Assembly: GCA_020627525.1 (NCBI GenBank)
Contig: JAHDGP010000262.1
Coordinates: 1-6,638, forward strand
DNA length: 6,638 nt
Source of the DNA: Bacteroidota bacterium
GTDB lineage: Bacteria > Bacteroidota > Bacteroidia > Chitinophagales > UBA2359
Direction: 5' to 3'
Shown: positions 1-6,610 of the stretch, in pieces
Layout: the number at the start of each line of letters is the position of its first letter
Position numbering within the stretch: the first letter of the stretch is position 1
Translations under genes and position numbers: made by a program
The notes under the pieces: model-generated
The model's database searches: none
What the model was told of the DNA's origin: nothing
What the model saw: the letters and a program-made list of their open reading frames with translations, nothing else

Positions 1-58
1 TGGCTAACTTTAAAAATAAGTAAAATAACTTATAATAGGATTGGTATATCTAATTCTA

Positions 59-2839
59 ATGAGCATACAAATTGAAACCAAATCGCAAGAACAATTAAAA
101 GAAAAATTATGTAAAACAGATGTAGTAACAGAAAAACTATTTGAATCAAAACCAAAATTAAAAAAGGCTGCTTTAGAAAGGTATTCTGAATTTCTAAAAA
201 GAGAACAACTAGCTAGAAGAACTGGTTCGAGAAGGAATAATGCGAATAGAGAAATTCCGGTTGTTTTCCACATTATTCATCAATGTGGAGAAGAGTTGAT
301 TGGTGAGCAACAAATTCAAGAAGCAATTAATGATGTAAATGATGATTTTAATAAACGGAATCATGATGCTTTAAAATATGAATCACTAATAACAAACACA
401 CTGGGTTTTGAAATTGCAGATGTGGGGATTTCTTTTAAGCTAGCAAGCGTTGATCCATATGGAAATGCTACAACAGGAATAACTCATACAGAACACTATT
501 ATACGAATCAAGGTTCTAATTTTGAACTTCAAATTAAAGACTTAATTCAGTGGCCAAGAAACAAATACTTAAATGTTTGGGTGGTATCAACAACAGGTGG
601 ATCTGGTTTTGCACACTTTCCTACAACTGTTCACGATTATCCTCAACTGGACGGAATTGTTATATCACACAATTATCTTGGTAGGTCTGGAACTTCAGAA
701 TATCAAAGACATGGAAGAGGACATATATTAACTCATGAAATAGGGCATTGGTTGGGTTTATACCATGCTTGGGGAAAAACAAATTCTCCCAAAGCCCTTG
801 AAAATTGTGGTATCAGTTCTAATTCGGAATTTTATGATGACGATGTCTGTGATACTCCAAATACGATAGGGGATACTAAAATTGTTTATCCCACAGATTC
901 TGTTTTAGTCGATGGCACAGTAATATATCAAGGTGTTGATTCATATTATGGAGACAATGATGGATTATTAGAAAGAACAGATTTGCCAAATACTTGCAGT
1001 AGTTCTACTTGTCCAGTAACATTGGGATATGATAATGTTTTTAATTTTATGGATTATGGCTGTGAAATAATTTTTTCTGAAGGACAAAAAAGCAGAATGC
1101 TGATGGTATTAAATGACAATATTGCACAAAGATCAGAAATAGGTTTGCCACAAAATAAAGATGAGGTATTTATTCCACATAATTCCAATTCAGTTACTAT
1201 GACTTTTGATACTTATTTTTTTCAAGAGCATTCATTAAATGATGGATCAATTAAAGAAAAGGGTATAGAAATAAAACTATCAGCTGGTGCATTTAATTTT
1301 AATACTTTATTTTCTACAGATGCAAATTCTAACAATTATTTTGAAGTAAACAACTTACCTGCTGGATTAATTTTACAAATTTCAAGAGATAATTTTAATG
1401 GTGGTTTGGCGCATATGAAATTGTTAGGAAATGCATTTAATAATAATAAAATAGATAGTATTAATGATTTGGAAATAATATTTAAGCAGGCAGCCTTCGA
1501 TTTTGATTTGCAGTTGTTATATAATTCAACTATAAGTAATTTGGAAATTGATTATTTAGAGGAGTTTGATGATGTTTATTACAGATACTTGAATCCAGAA
1601 CAACCTGAGCAGCAATTTTGTGTAAACAGTTTAATACCGAATGATTATGAGCCTTTCTTTTTAGATCATATTGGATACATGGCTTTGCATAATTTTAAAA
1701 ATAAATCAACTGCGACAACAATTCGACCAGAAGGTGTCTATTTAGCAAATGAAAGTGGAATTTTGGTGGAAGTTCTTTGTAATAATAATACAAATCCTAG
1801 TGGAGTAAGTAACGTTGCAATATTCGAAAAGAATTATACTGTTAATTCAGTACCACCTCCAGGCTTTTCCTATAAAGCAGTTACCAGAGGTCCTTATTCT
1901 TCAAATGCTTTAATGATATACGGTGATATTTATACAGCTAATGCTGGAAAATCAGGGCTCATTGGAATAAAAATAACGTATGGCTGTGAGAATTTAGAGC
2001 TTTTGGGTTGGTTGCGTGTTTCCGTTTCAGATGATGGTCAGGACTTGTGTATCCAGGATGCATTTTATTCAACGAATCCGAATGAAGACTCTATTAAATT
2101 GGAAGATTTAAATTGCACGGCTTCGGGTGGTACAGGTGATTATAATTACATTTCTGAAGTGAAAATTTCAAATGATACGGATGTTGTTTTTTTAAGTGAA
2201 AGTCCTAATTATGTTTCAGGTTATACTGACTACACAGATATTACCGTATTTCCAGATAGGACATGTGAATTTGTTACTGGTGAAAGTTATAATATTGAAA
2301 TGTATCAAGGGAATAATGGCAGCCAGGAAAATAATGTATATTGGTATATTTGGATTGATTACAATGACGATAATATTTTTGATATAACTGAAAAAGTATT
2401 TACTGCCAATGGAGTACCAGAAGTAAAAAGCAATTTTGGTGGAATGCCCCAGCTTTATATTCCATTAAATGCGCCTGTAGGAGAACATAAAATGCGAATA
2501 TTACAAACATATTATTCGAGAGCTTCAAATAGGTACTTAGTGAGCCCTTGTAATGACTTTTTATATGGTGAAGTTGAAGATTATAATATCGCTATTGTTT
2601 CAAATTTACCAGAAATGCCATCTGGAGAACAATGTTTTAGTATTGTAAAATACAATGGGCTATTGCCAGTTGGAATAATTTCTGCCTATGATTATATTGA
2701 GTGTAGCGAAAATGCAAGGGTTGCAGATGGGCAAAGAACAGTATTAAAAGCCTCTAATTATATAGATCTTTTATTAAGTACAACTATTGAAAATGGTAGT
2801 TATTTCGAAGTACTCATCGAAGATTGTGAACCAGATTAA
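59..2839 (+). CDS. M43 (pappalysin-like) zinc metalloprotease with GEVEDY-type and coathanger-like C-terminal modules, no signal peptide
   Basis: This 926-residue protein carries the M43 active site HEIGHWLGLYH (zinc ligands His226, His230, His236; catalytic Glu227) and a Met-turn NFMDYG (Met331). The N-terminal part, with Cys18 and a charged helical stretch before the IPVVFHIIH strand, resembles the mature start of secreted Bacteroidota M43 enzymes. Residues 362-690 are an unassigned, probably beta-rich region with a GWLRVSVSDDGQ strand. Residues about 730-848 form a GEVEDY-type module (WIDYNDDNIFD, then GEVEDYNI). The last 75 residues resemble a 3-coathanger stack (ARVADGQRTVLKASNYIDLL) and end in CEPD. 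No signal peptide or membrane segment is visible. I chose the ATG over a TTG 18 bases upstream; an in-frame TAA at 26-28 blocks anything longer. Family knowledge implies secreted or surface proteolysis; the substrate is unknown. The protease call is firm, the cell location is not. Confidence 0.9.
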   Translation: MSIQIETKSQEQLKEKLCKTDVVTEKLFESKPKLKKAALERYSEFLKREQLARRTGSRRNNANREIPVVFHIIHQCGEELIGEQQIQEAINDVNDDFNKRNHDALKYESLITNTLGFEIADVGISFKLASVDPYGNATTGITHTEHYYTNQGSNFELQIKDLIQWPRNKYLNVWVVSTTGGSGFAHFPTTVHDYPQLDGIVISHNYLGRSGTSEYQRHGRGHILTHEIGHWLGLYHAWGKTNSPKALENCGISSNSEFYDDDVCDTPNTIGDTKIVYPTDSVLVDGTVIYQGVDSYYGDNDGLLERTDLPNTCSSSTCPVTLGYDNVFNFMDYGCEIIFSEGQKSRMLMVLNDNIAQRSEIGLPQNKDEVFIPHNSNSVTMTFDTYFFQEHSLNDGSIKEKGIEIKLSAGAFNFNTLFSTDANSNNYFEVNNLPAGLILQISRDNFNGGLAHMKLLGNAFNNNKIDSINDLEIIFKQAAFDFDLQLLYNSTISNLEIDYLEEFDDVYYRYLNPEQPEQQFCVNSLIPNDYEPFFLDHIGYMALHNFKNKSTATTIRPEGVYLANESGILVEVLCNNNTNPSGVSNVAIFEKNYTVNSVPPPGFSYKAVTRGPYSSNALMIYGDIYTANAGKSGLIGIKITYGCENLELLGWLRVSVSDDGQDLCIQDAFYSTNPNEDSIKLEDLNCTASGGTGDYNYISEVKISNDTDVVFLSESPNYVSGYTDYTDITVFPDRTCEFVTGESYNIEMYQGNNGSQENNVYWYIWIDYNDDNIFDITEKVFTANGVPEVKSNFGGMPQLYIPLNAPVGEHKMRILQTYYSRASNRYLVSPCNDFLYGEVEDYNIAIVSNLPEMPSGEQCFSIVKYNGLLPVGIISAYDYIECSENARVADGQRTVLKASNYIDLLLSTTIENGSYFEVLIEDCEPD

Positions 2840-2872
2840 GTGATTGAGAAGTTTATTTAAATTAATTTATTG

Positions 2873-2918
2873 AATGGAGTTATTTTATCAAAAAAACAAA
2901 AATAACTCCATTTTTTTT
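2873..2918 (+). terminator. Rho-independent terminator of the M43 protease gene
   Basis: A perfect 14-bp inverted repeat (2873-2886 with 2899-2912; left arm AATGGAGTTATTTT) encloses a 12-base A-rich loop. The right arm runs into eight T at 2911-2918. It begins 33 bases after the protease stop codon. The A-run in the loop and the T-run mean it could also work in part on the opposite strand, but no minus-strand gene ends here. It implies that the next plus-strand gene is transcribed mostly from its own promoter. Confidence 0.9.
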
Positions 2919-2925
2919 AAATACT

Positions 2926-2961
2926 ATGAAATTAATAATATTTTGTTTATCATTACATTAG
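2926..2961 (+). other. Signal-peptide-like 11-codon frame, possible relic
   Basis: An ATG opens a frame reading MKLIIFCLSLH and then meets TAG. The Lys plus hydrophobic run looks like the first half of a Sec or lipoprotein signal peptide. It lies 24 bases before the start of the downstream gene and in a different frame, with further stops between. It could be the remains of a leader once joined to that gene. In AT-rich DNA it could equally be chance. Confidence 0.25.
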
Positions 2962-2984
2962 TAAAAGCTGCAAATAATTAAATA

Positions 2985-3683
2985 ATGCCAAATAGTTCTT
3001 CACAAACGCAATTAAAGCTTAATTATATTCAATCTAATGATTTTAATTGGTTATCAAGTAGCCCATCTGATCGAATAGATGTATTTTCGGAACTCAGAAA
3101 TAATAATTTTAGAAATAGTGTTAGTAGCCGACTTTCTAATAAAATAACTATTATTGATATTGGATTAAATTTCAGAAATGAAAATGAGGGATTACGTTTT
3201 GTTGGATATTTAACAAAAGATAGATTGGGAAGCAATGTTAGAATAGATTCTAACAATGACGGGGTAATAAATTGGGAGGATCGGATAGATTTAATAACGG
3301 AATACAGAGATTTAAATAATAACAGTACCGACAATCCAGTCAGACTGTATCTGTCACCAACAGGGCTTCCATTTGTATATTCAAACGGAAAAACATTTAT
3401 GCAATTTGGAGTTCATGCTAGCACTGAAATAGTTGGAGGACTCTCAATATTGAGTGGTTTTGTAACAGTTGATTATGGAGCTAATGATTTTCCACCTCAG
3501 AAACAAGCCAAAATAAAATTAGGTCAAGTTGATAATTCATCATCAAACTATACATTAAATGATGGTAAAAATCAAGTGATTCATACAGGGTTTACATTTG
3601 AAACAGGTGTAAATACAATTACAGATAAAGGAGAAATTACTGTGGAAACAAATATTATTTGTATTGTAAATGTACCAATTTAG
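2985..3683 (+). CDS. Hypothetical protein with one EF-hand-like calcium loop
   Basis: I do not recognise this 232-residue protein. It is rich in Asn, Ser and Asp and reads as alternating beta strands and loops, with a single Cys near the C-terminus. Residues 88-99 (DSNNDGVINWED) fit a 12-residue EF-hand or dockerin-type calcium loop, with acidic or polar ligands at loop positions 1, 3, 5, 9 and 12 and Gly at 6. Such composition is typical of extracellular Bacteroidota proteins, yet there is no signal peptide, lipobox or membrane segment. A TAA at 2979-2981 in the same frame fixes the start at this ATG or later. The gene lies 145 bp after the M43 protease gene on the same strand, separated by a strong terminator, so it is probably a separate transcript. 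Codon use is AT-rich like the protease. It is probably a real gene because it is long, uninterrupted and of sensible composition; its function is unknown. Confidence 0.72.
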   Translation: MPNSSSQTQLKLNYIQSNDFNWLSSSPSDRIDVFSELRNNNFRNSVSSRLSNKITIIDIGLNFRNENEGLRFVGYLTKDRLGSNVRIDSNNDGVINWEDRIDLITEYRDLNNNSTDNPVRLYLSPTGLPFVYSNGKTFMQFGVHASTEIVGGLSILSGFVTVDYGANDFPPQKQAKIKLGQVDNSSSNYTLNDGKNQVIHTGFTFETGVNTITDKGEITVETNIICIVNVPI

Positions 3684-3861
3684 TTGATTGTACAAAAGTA
3701 AATAAATAGCCCCCAACAGCACCCCCTAAAACTATAAATGTGCTGTTTACCTTTTTAAATGCAAAAACAACAATTAAACTTATTACTGCAATAAGGATCG
3801 TTCGTTAATCGGTTAGTGTTTCTTTGCCCATTTCTATACAAACGGCAACGATCAAAATAGG
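3655..3861 (-). pseudogene. Relic of a chromate-transporter-like (ChrA) C-terminus
   Basis: Read on the minus strand from about 3861 down, one frame gives ILIVAVCIEMGKETLTD, then an in-frame TAA at 3807-3805, then RTILIAVISLIVVFAFKK and VNSTFIVLGGAVGGYLF, ending at TAA 3657-3655. The pattern of two hydrophobic helices joined by FKKVNS and closed by a Gly-rich LGGAVGG is what I recall of the C-terminal end of ChrA/CHR-family chromate transporters. The rest of the gene is missing; only about 69 codons remain and one is a stop, so it cannot be functional. The last 29 bases overlap the 3' end of the unknown plus-strand gene. The right-hand limit is vague, since the sequence merges into repeats from 3870. 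The family name is from memory of the motif; the existence of a decayed membrane-protein frame is better supported. Confidence 0.6.
3715..3755 (+). terminator. Weak hairpin with T-run, possible terminator of the unknown gene
   Basis: AACAGCAC (3715-3722) pairs with GTGCTGTT (3740-3747) around a 17-base loop, and five T follow at 3751-3755. It lies 32 bases after the stop of the unknown plus-strand gene. The stem is short, the loop long, and the T-run is offset by four bases. The sequence is also part of the chrA-like relic, so it may have arisen by chance. Confidence 0.3.
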
Positions 3862-3869
3862 TGATTTTT

Positions 3870-3945
3870 GAACCACGTAATTCACAAAAGAATTCTAAAA
3901 CCACATAAGGCACATAAGCAGATATAGAACCATAATTGAATCACA
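3870..3945. repeat. Three degenerate copies of a ~28-bp AACCAC...CACA repeat
   Basis: Copies start at 3870 (GAACCACGTAATTCACAAAA), 3898 (AAACCACATAAGGCACATAA) and 3927 (GAACCATAATTGAATCACAC). The first two match at 16 of 21 positions with an offset of 28; the third is more diverged and carries small gaps. Short ACCACATAAG-type repeats are, as I recall, frequent in intergenic DNA of flavobacteria. No gene or strong secondary structure is seen here. Confidence 0.55.
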
Positions 3946-3953
3946 CTAAAAAT

Positions 3954-4017
3954 ATTCTCGCATTCCTGCATTCACTCATTCTCGCATTAAAATATTAAAG
4001 CATTGTTTCATTAATCC
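3954..4017. repeat. Array of eight 8-bp units starting with ATT
   Basis: Eight consecutive octamers begin exactly every 8 bases with ATT (3954, 3962, 3970, 3978, 3986, 3994, 4002, 4010), and seven of the eight end in C. The units at 3954 and 3978 are identical (ATTCTCGC), and the following bases extend this to an 11-base match. On the minus strand this reads as GAATGCGAGAATGAGTGAAT-like sequence right after the paaZ stop codon, so it would form the start of the paaZ 3' untranslated region. No hairpin terminator for paaZ is visible within it. Confidence 0.75.
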
Positions 4018-4019
4018 CA

Positions 4020-6509
4020 TTAAATAAGCCCAAACTGTTCAAAGTGGTGATTGTAATGTTTGCGATTAAGCAAATACCAATGGTAGCGATCCAAATCTCC
4101 AAAGACAGCGTTTGGTAAAGTGCCTTCAGGATTTTCTTTGTAAAAAGCTTCTATCTTATCAAAATATTTCCAATAACTTTCTTTAGCAGCAGCTAAGTTT
4201 TCATGAACCAAATCCTCAACTTCTCCTTTTTTCAACAAAGGATGATCATAACTCTTAGGCATAGGTCTATAATTCCACAATGAATCTTGTACTTTTTCCA
4301 AACGATCTTCTGGTGTTATCATAGGAACTTGAATTTCTCCCAATGCCATTTGCATAAACTTTTCAAAATGTTCAATCAAATGTTGAGCTGTCATTATACC
4401 CCATTCAGGCTTAGTAGATTCTGTTAATCCATTGAATTTTTCTTCAATGTATTTTCTATTAATTTCTACGAAAGGAGATTTCTTTTGTACCAATGTCAAT
4501 ATTGTCGCCATCGCAACTAGTTCCCCATCTTGGTCAAATATCTCTTCGTACCATTTCACAACCCCACAAGGATGCTCTTTTCCACGGCTGTCACGATCCA
4601 CTTTTTCTTTGCAAGTCAATCTAACCTGGATTGTATCATTGTGATATACAGGTCTGATAAACCTGCATTCATCCAAACCATAATTGGCACCAACAGGACC
4701 TTTAGCAGGATTTACAAACAAACCCGCAGCAGCAGATAAAAGGAAATAGCCATGAGCAGCGCGCTTTTCGAAAATACTCCCATCCAGTGATGTAATATCT
4801 GTATGAGCATAAAATACATCCCAACTGAGGTTTGCAAAATTTTGAATGTCAGAATCTGTAATTGTGCGTTTATGAGTCAAGATAGACATTCCTGGTTTTA
4901 TATCTTCAAAGTGATATTTAAAAGGATGTTTCTCCGTTTCAACAACCCTGCTTCCCGGCTGATAAATGCCTGTTACTTTTGTCAATGTTGTAGGAGAACC
5001 TTGCACAGCGCATCGCTGCATATAATGTTTGATGCCACGCATTCCTCCCATTTCTTCACCACCACCAGCACGACCAGGTCCGCCGTGAATTAGATTGGGG
5101 AGGGGAGAACCATGACCAGTACTGAATTTCGCCATTTCTCTATTAATAATCAAAATTCTGCCGTGGTGGCTCGCTGCTTCTACAGTAAAGTCTCTCGCTA
5201 TTTCATCATTGTTGGTAGCAATAGAACAAACCAAAGAACCTTTACCCAAATGCGCCAATTCAACTGCTTCATTTAGATCTTTATAAGGCATAATTGTACT
5301 GACAGGACCAAAGGCTTCAATGTCGTGGACATCAGTATTTACAAACGGTTCTTTTTCTAACAATAAAATAGGGCTTAAAAACGCACCTTTGTCAAAATCA
5401 GCGTCAATCAAAGCAATTTTATCAGTACTGCCATAAACAATCTCTGCAGTTCTAGCTAGTTTTTGAACTTGACTGGTAACTTCTTCAACTTGATCTTTGC
5501 TGGCCAAAGCGCCCATTCTAACACCTTTGGTTGTAGGATTGCCAATGGTGACTTTTGCTAATGCTTTACCCAATGCAATCTGAACATCTTCCACCAAATT
5601 TTCAGGAACAATAATTCTTCTGATTGCGGTACATTTTTGACCGCATTTAGTGGTCATTTCATTTCTTACTTCTTTAATAAATAAATCAAATTCAGGAGTG
5701 CCTGGAACAGCATCCTCTCCCAAAACAGAACAATTGAGAGAATCTGCTTCCATATTAAAAGGAACCGATTCATTAATAATACGCTTATGTGCTTTAAGCA
5801 TTCTTCCCGTAGATGCAGAACCAGTGAAAGTGACCACATCTTGCGATTCCACAGAATCTAAAATTGTTCTTGCAGAACCACAGATTAGTTGCAATGCGCC
5901 TTCTGGTAAAATGCCAGATGCAATTACTTCTCTAACGACTGCTTCTGTTAAAAAAGAAGTGGAAGTGGCAGGCTTTACAACAGCAGCCACACCAGCCATC
6001 CAGTTTGTTGCACATTTTTCAAACATTCCCCAAACAGGAAAATTGTAAGCATTTATATGAATGGCAACTCCTTTTTTGGGCACCATTATATGATGCCCCA
6101 TAAAAGCACCTCCCCTTGAAAGATCAATGGGGTCACCATCTACATGATAAGTTTGGTTAGGGAAATTTTTTCTCAATGATGCATTAGCAAATAAGTTTCC
6201 AAAGCCTCCTTCAATGTCTATCCAGCTATCTCCTTTGGTTGCACCCGTTTTGTAACTTACCTCATAAAATTGAGCTTTTCTTTTAGTCAAATACAAAGCC
6301 AATTTCTTAAGCATCATACCACGCTCTTGAAAATTCATTTTTCTAAGTGCAGGACTACCCACTTTCCGACCGTATTTAAGCACTTCTGACAAATCAATTC
6401 CATCTGTAGTTGCTACAGCAATTTCATCACCATTTACAGCATTGTACACAGGGCTGCCGGCTCCATCGCCTTCAATCCATTTACCTTGAACGTAATTTCC
6501 TAATTTCAT
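4020..6509 (-). CDS. paaZ: PaaZ-type bifunctional oxepin-CoA hydrolase / semialdehyde dehydrogenase with extra C-terminal DinB/DUF1569-like domain
   Basis: In aerobic phenylacetate degradation, PaaZ opens the ring of oxepin-CoA with its hydratase domain and oxidises the resulting semialdehyde with its NADP-dependent aldehyde dehydrogenase domain, in the cytoplasm. The dehydrogenase (about residues 1-520) shows AYNFPVWG (Asn156), VVKPATS, TFTGSASTG, EADSLN (Glu254), the nucleophile in GQKCTA (Cys293) and EAFGPV (Glu398). The MaoC-like hydratase (about 535-675) has SWDVFYAHTD, placing Asp564 and His569 as the catalytic pair known in the E. coli enzyme. E. coli PaaZ has 681 residues; this protein has 829. 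The extra 140-150 residues contain QHLIEHF (His710, His714) and HYNHHFEQFG (His818, His821, His822), resembling DinB/DUF1569 helical bundles. I chose the ATG giving MKLGNYVQGKW because the 35-codon extension crosses a palindrome and lies over the promoter box. No other paa gene is inside the window. Confidence 0.93.
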   Translation of the reverse strand: MKLGNYVQGKWIEGDGAGSPVYNAVNGDEIAVATTDGIDLSEVLKYGRKVGSPALRKMNFQERGMMLKKLALYLTKRKAQFYEVSYKTGATKGDSWIDIEGGFGNLFANASLRKNFPNQTYHVDGDPIDLSRGGAFMGHHIMVPKKGVAIHINAYNFPVWGMFEKCATNWMAGVAAVVKPATSTSFLTEAVVREVIASGILPEGALQLICGSARTILDSVESQDVVTFTGSASTGRMLKAHKRIINESVPFNMEADSLNCSVLGEDAVPGTPEFDLFIKEVRNEMTTKCGQKCTAIRRIIVPENLVEDVQIALGKALAKVTIGNPTTKGVRMGALASKDQVEEVTSQVQKLARTAEIVYGSTDKIALIDADFDKGAFLSPILLLEKEPFVNTDVHDIEAFGPVSTIMPYKDLNEAVELAHLGKGSLVCSIATNNDEIARDFTVEAASHHGRILIINREMAKFSTGHGSPLPNLIHGGPGRAGGGEEMGGMRGIKHYMQRCAVQGSPTTLTKVTGIYQPGSRVVETEKHPFKYHFEDIKPGMSILTHKRTITDSDIQNFANLSWDVFYAHTDITSLDGSIFEKRAAHGYFLLSAAAGLFVNPAKGPVGANYGLDECRFIRPVYHNDTIQVRLTCKEKVDRDSRGKEHPCGVVKWYEEIFDQDGELVAMATILTLVQKKSPFVEINRKYIEEKFNGLTESTKPEWGIMTAQHLIEHFEKFMQMALGEIQVPMITPEDRLEKVQDSLWNYRPMPKSYDHPLLKKGEVEDLVHENLAAAKESYWKYFDKIEAFYKENPEGTLPNAVFGDLDRYHWYLLNRKHYNHHFEQFGLI

Positions 6510-6533
6510 ATCAATTTTTGTTCTGTTTGGATG

Positions 6534-6541
6534 CAAATTTA
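6534..6541 (-). promoter_or_regulatory. paaZ: Bacteroidota -7 box (TAAATTTG) upstream of paaZ
   Basis: On the minus strand, TAAATTTG matches the TAnnTTTG -7 consensus of the Bacteroidota primary sigma factor exactly and ends 24 bases before the paaZ ATG. A convincing TTTG -33 element at the usual 19-21 base spacing is not seen. The palindrome at 6551-6583 covers that position. The box supports the chosen start, since transcription would begin only some 18-20 bases before the ATG. Confidence 0.45.
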
Positions 6542-6550
6542 CAATAAATA

Positions 6551-6610
6551 TGGTTTTTAAGACCTCGTAGGTCTTAAAAACCAGTCTAACTAGAAAAACC
6601 TTATAGGTCT
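6551..6610. repeat. 15-bp palindrome plus partial second copy (ACCTnnTAGGTCT repeat)
   Basis: A perfect 15-bp inverted repeat (6551-6565 with 6569-6583, loop CGT) has arms reading TGGTTTTTAAGACCT. The core ACCTCGTAGGTCT (6562-6574) recurs as ACCTTATAGGTCT at 6598-6610, matching at 11 of 13 bases, and AAAAACC occurs beside both. Repeats of this AACCTnnTAGGT form are, from memory, common between genes in flavobacteria. There is no T-run on either side, so a terminator is not the best reading. An operator or a dispersed repeat is possible. Confidence 0.65.

Noticed and set aside
5..36. Promoter-like TAACTTTA (5-12) and TATAAT (31-36) before the protease gene
   Set aside because: The first has one mismatch to TAnnTTTG and its -33 region lies outside the window. 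The second is an E. coli-type box that is expected by chance in such AT-rich DNA and is not the Bacteroidota consensus.
10..273. Minus-strand 87-residue frame with a hydrophobic start
   Set aside because: It lies opposite the well-supported M43 protease gene, and its sequence is the complement of the coding strand. No independent support.
2609..2836. Type IX secretion C-terminal sorting domain on the protease
   Set aside because: The end lacks the usual sorting-domain motifs (a Pro-Asn-Pro segment, Gly strand and Lys-rich end). It fits a coathanger-like module better.
3029..3334. Minus-strand 101-residue frame
   Set aside because: Opposite the unknown plus-strand gene and rich in Ser and Leu, as expected of a complement of Asn/Glu-rich coding sequence. 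The plus-strand frame is longer and has a calcium-loop motif.
3870..4017. CRISPR array
   Set aside because: The repeats are too short or too diverged, there are no unique spacers of constant length, and no cas genes are present.
4432..6048. Several plus-strand frames of 69-132 residues opposite paaZ, plus a short overlapping frame at 2196-2387
   Set aside because: All lie over strongly conserved coding sequence in other frames and show no recognisable protein features.
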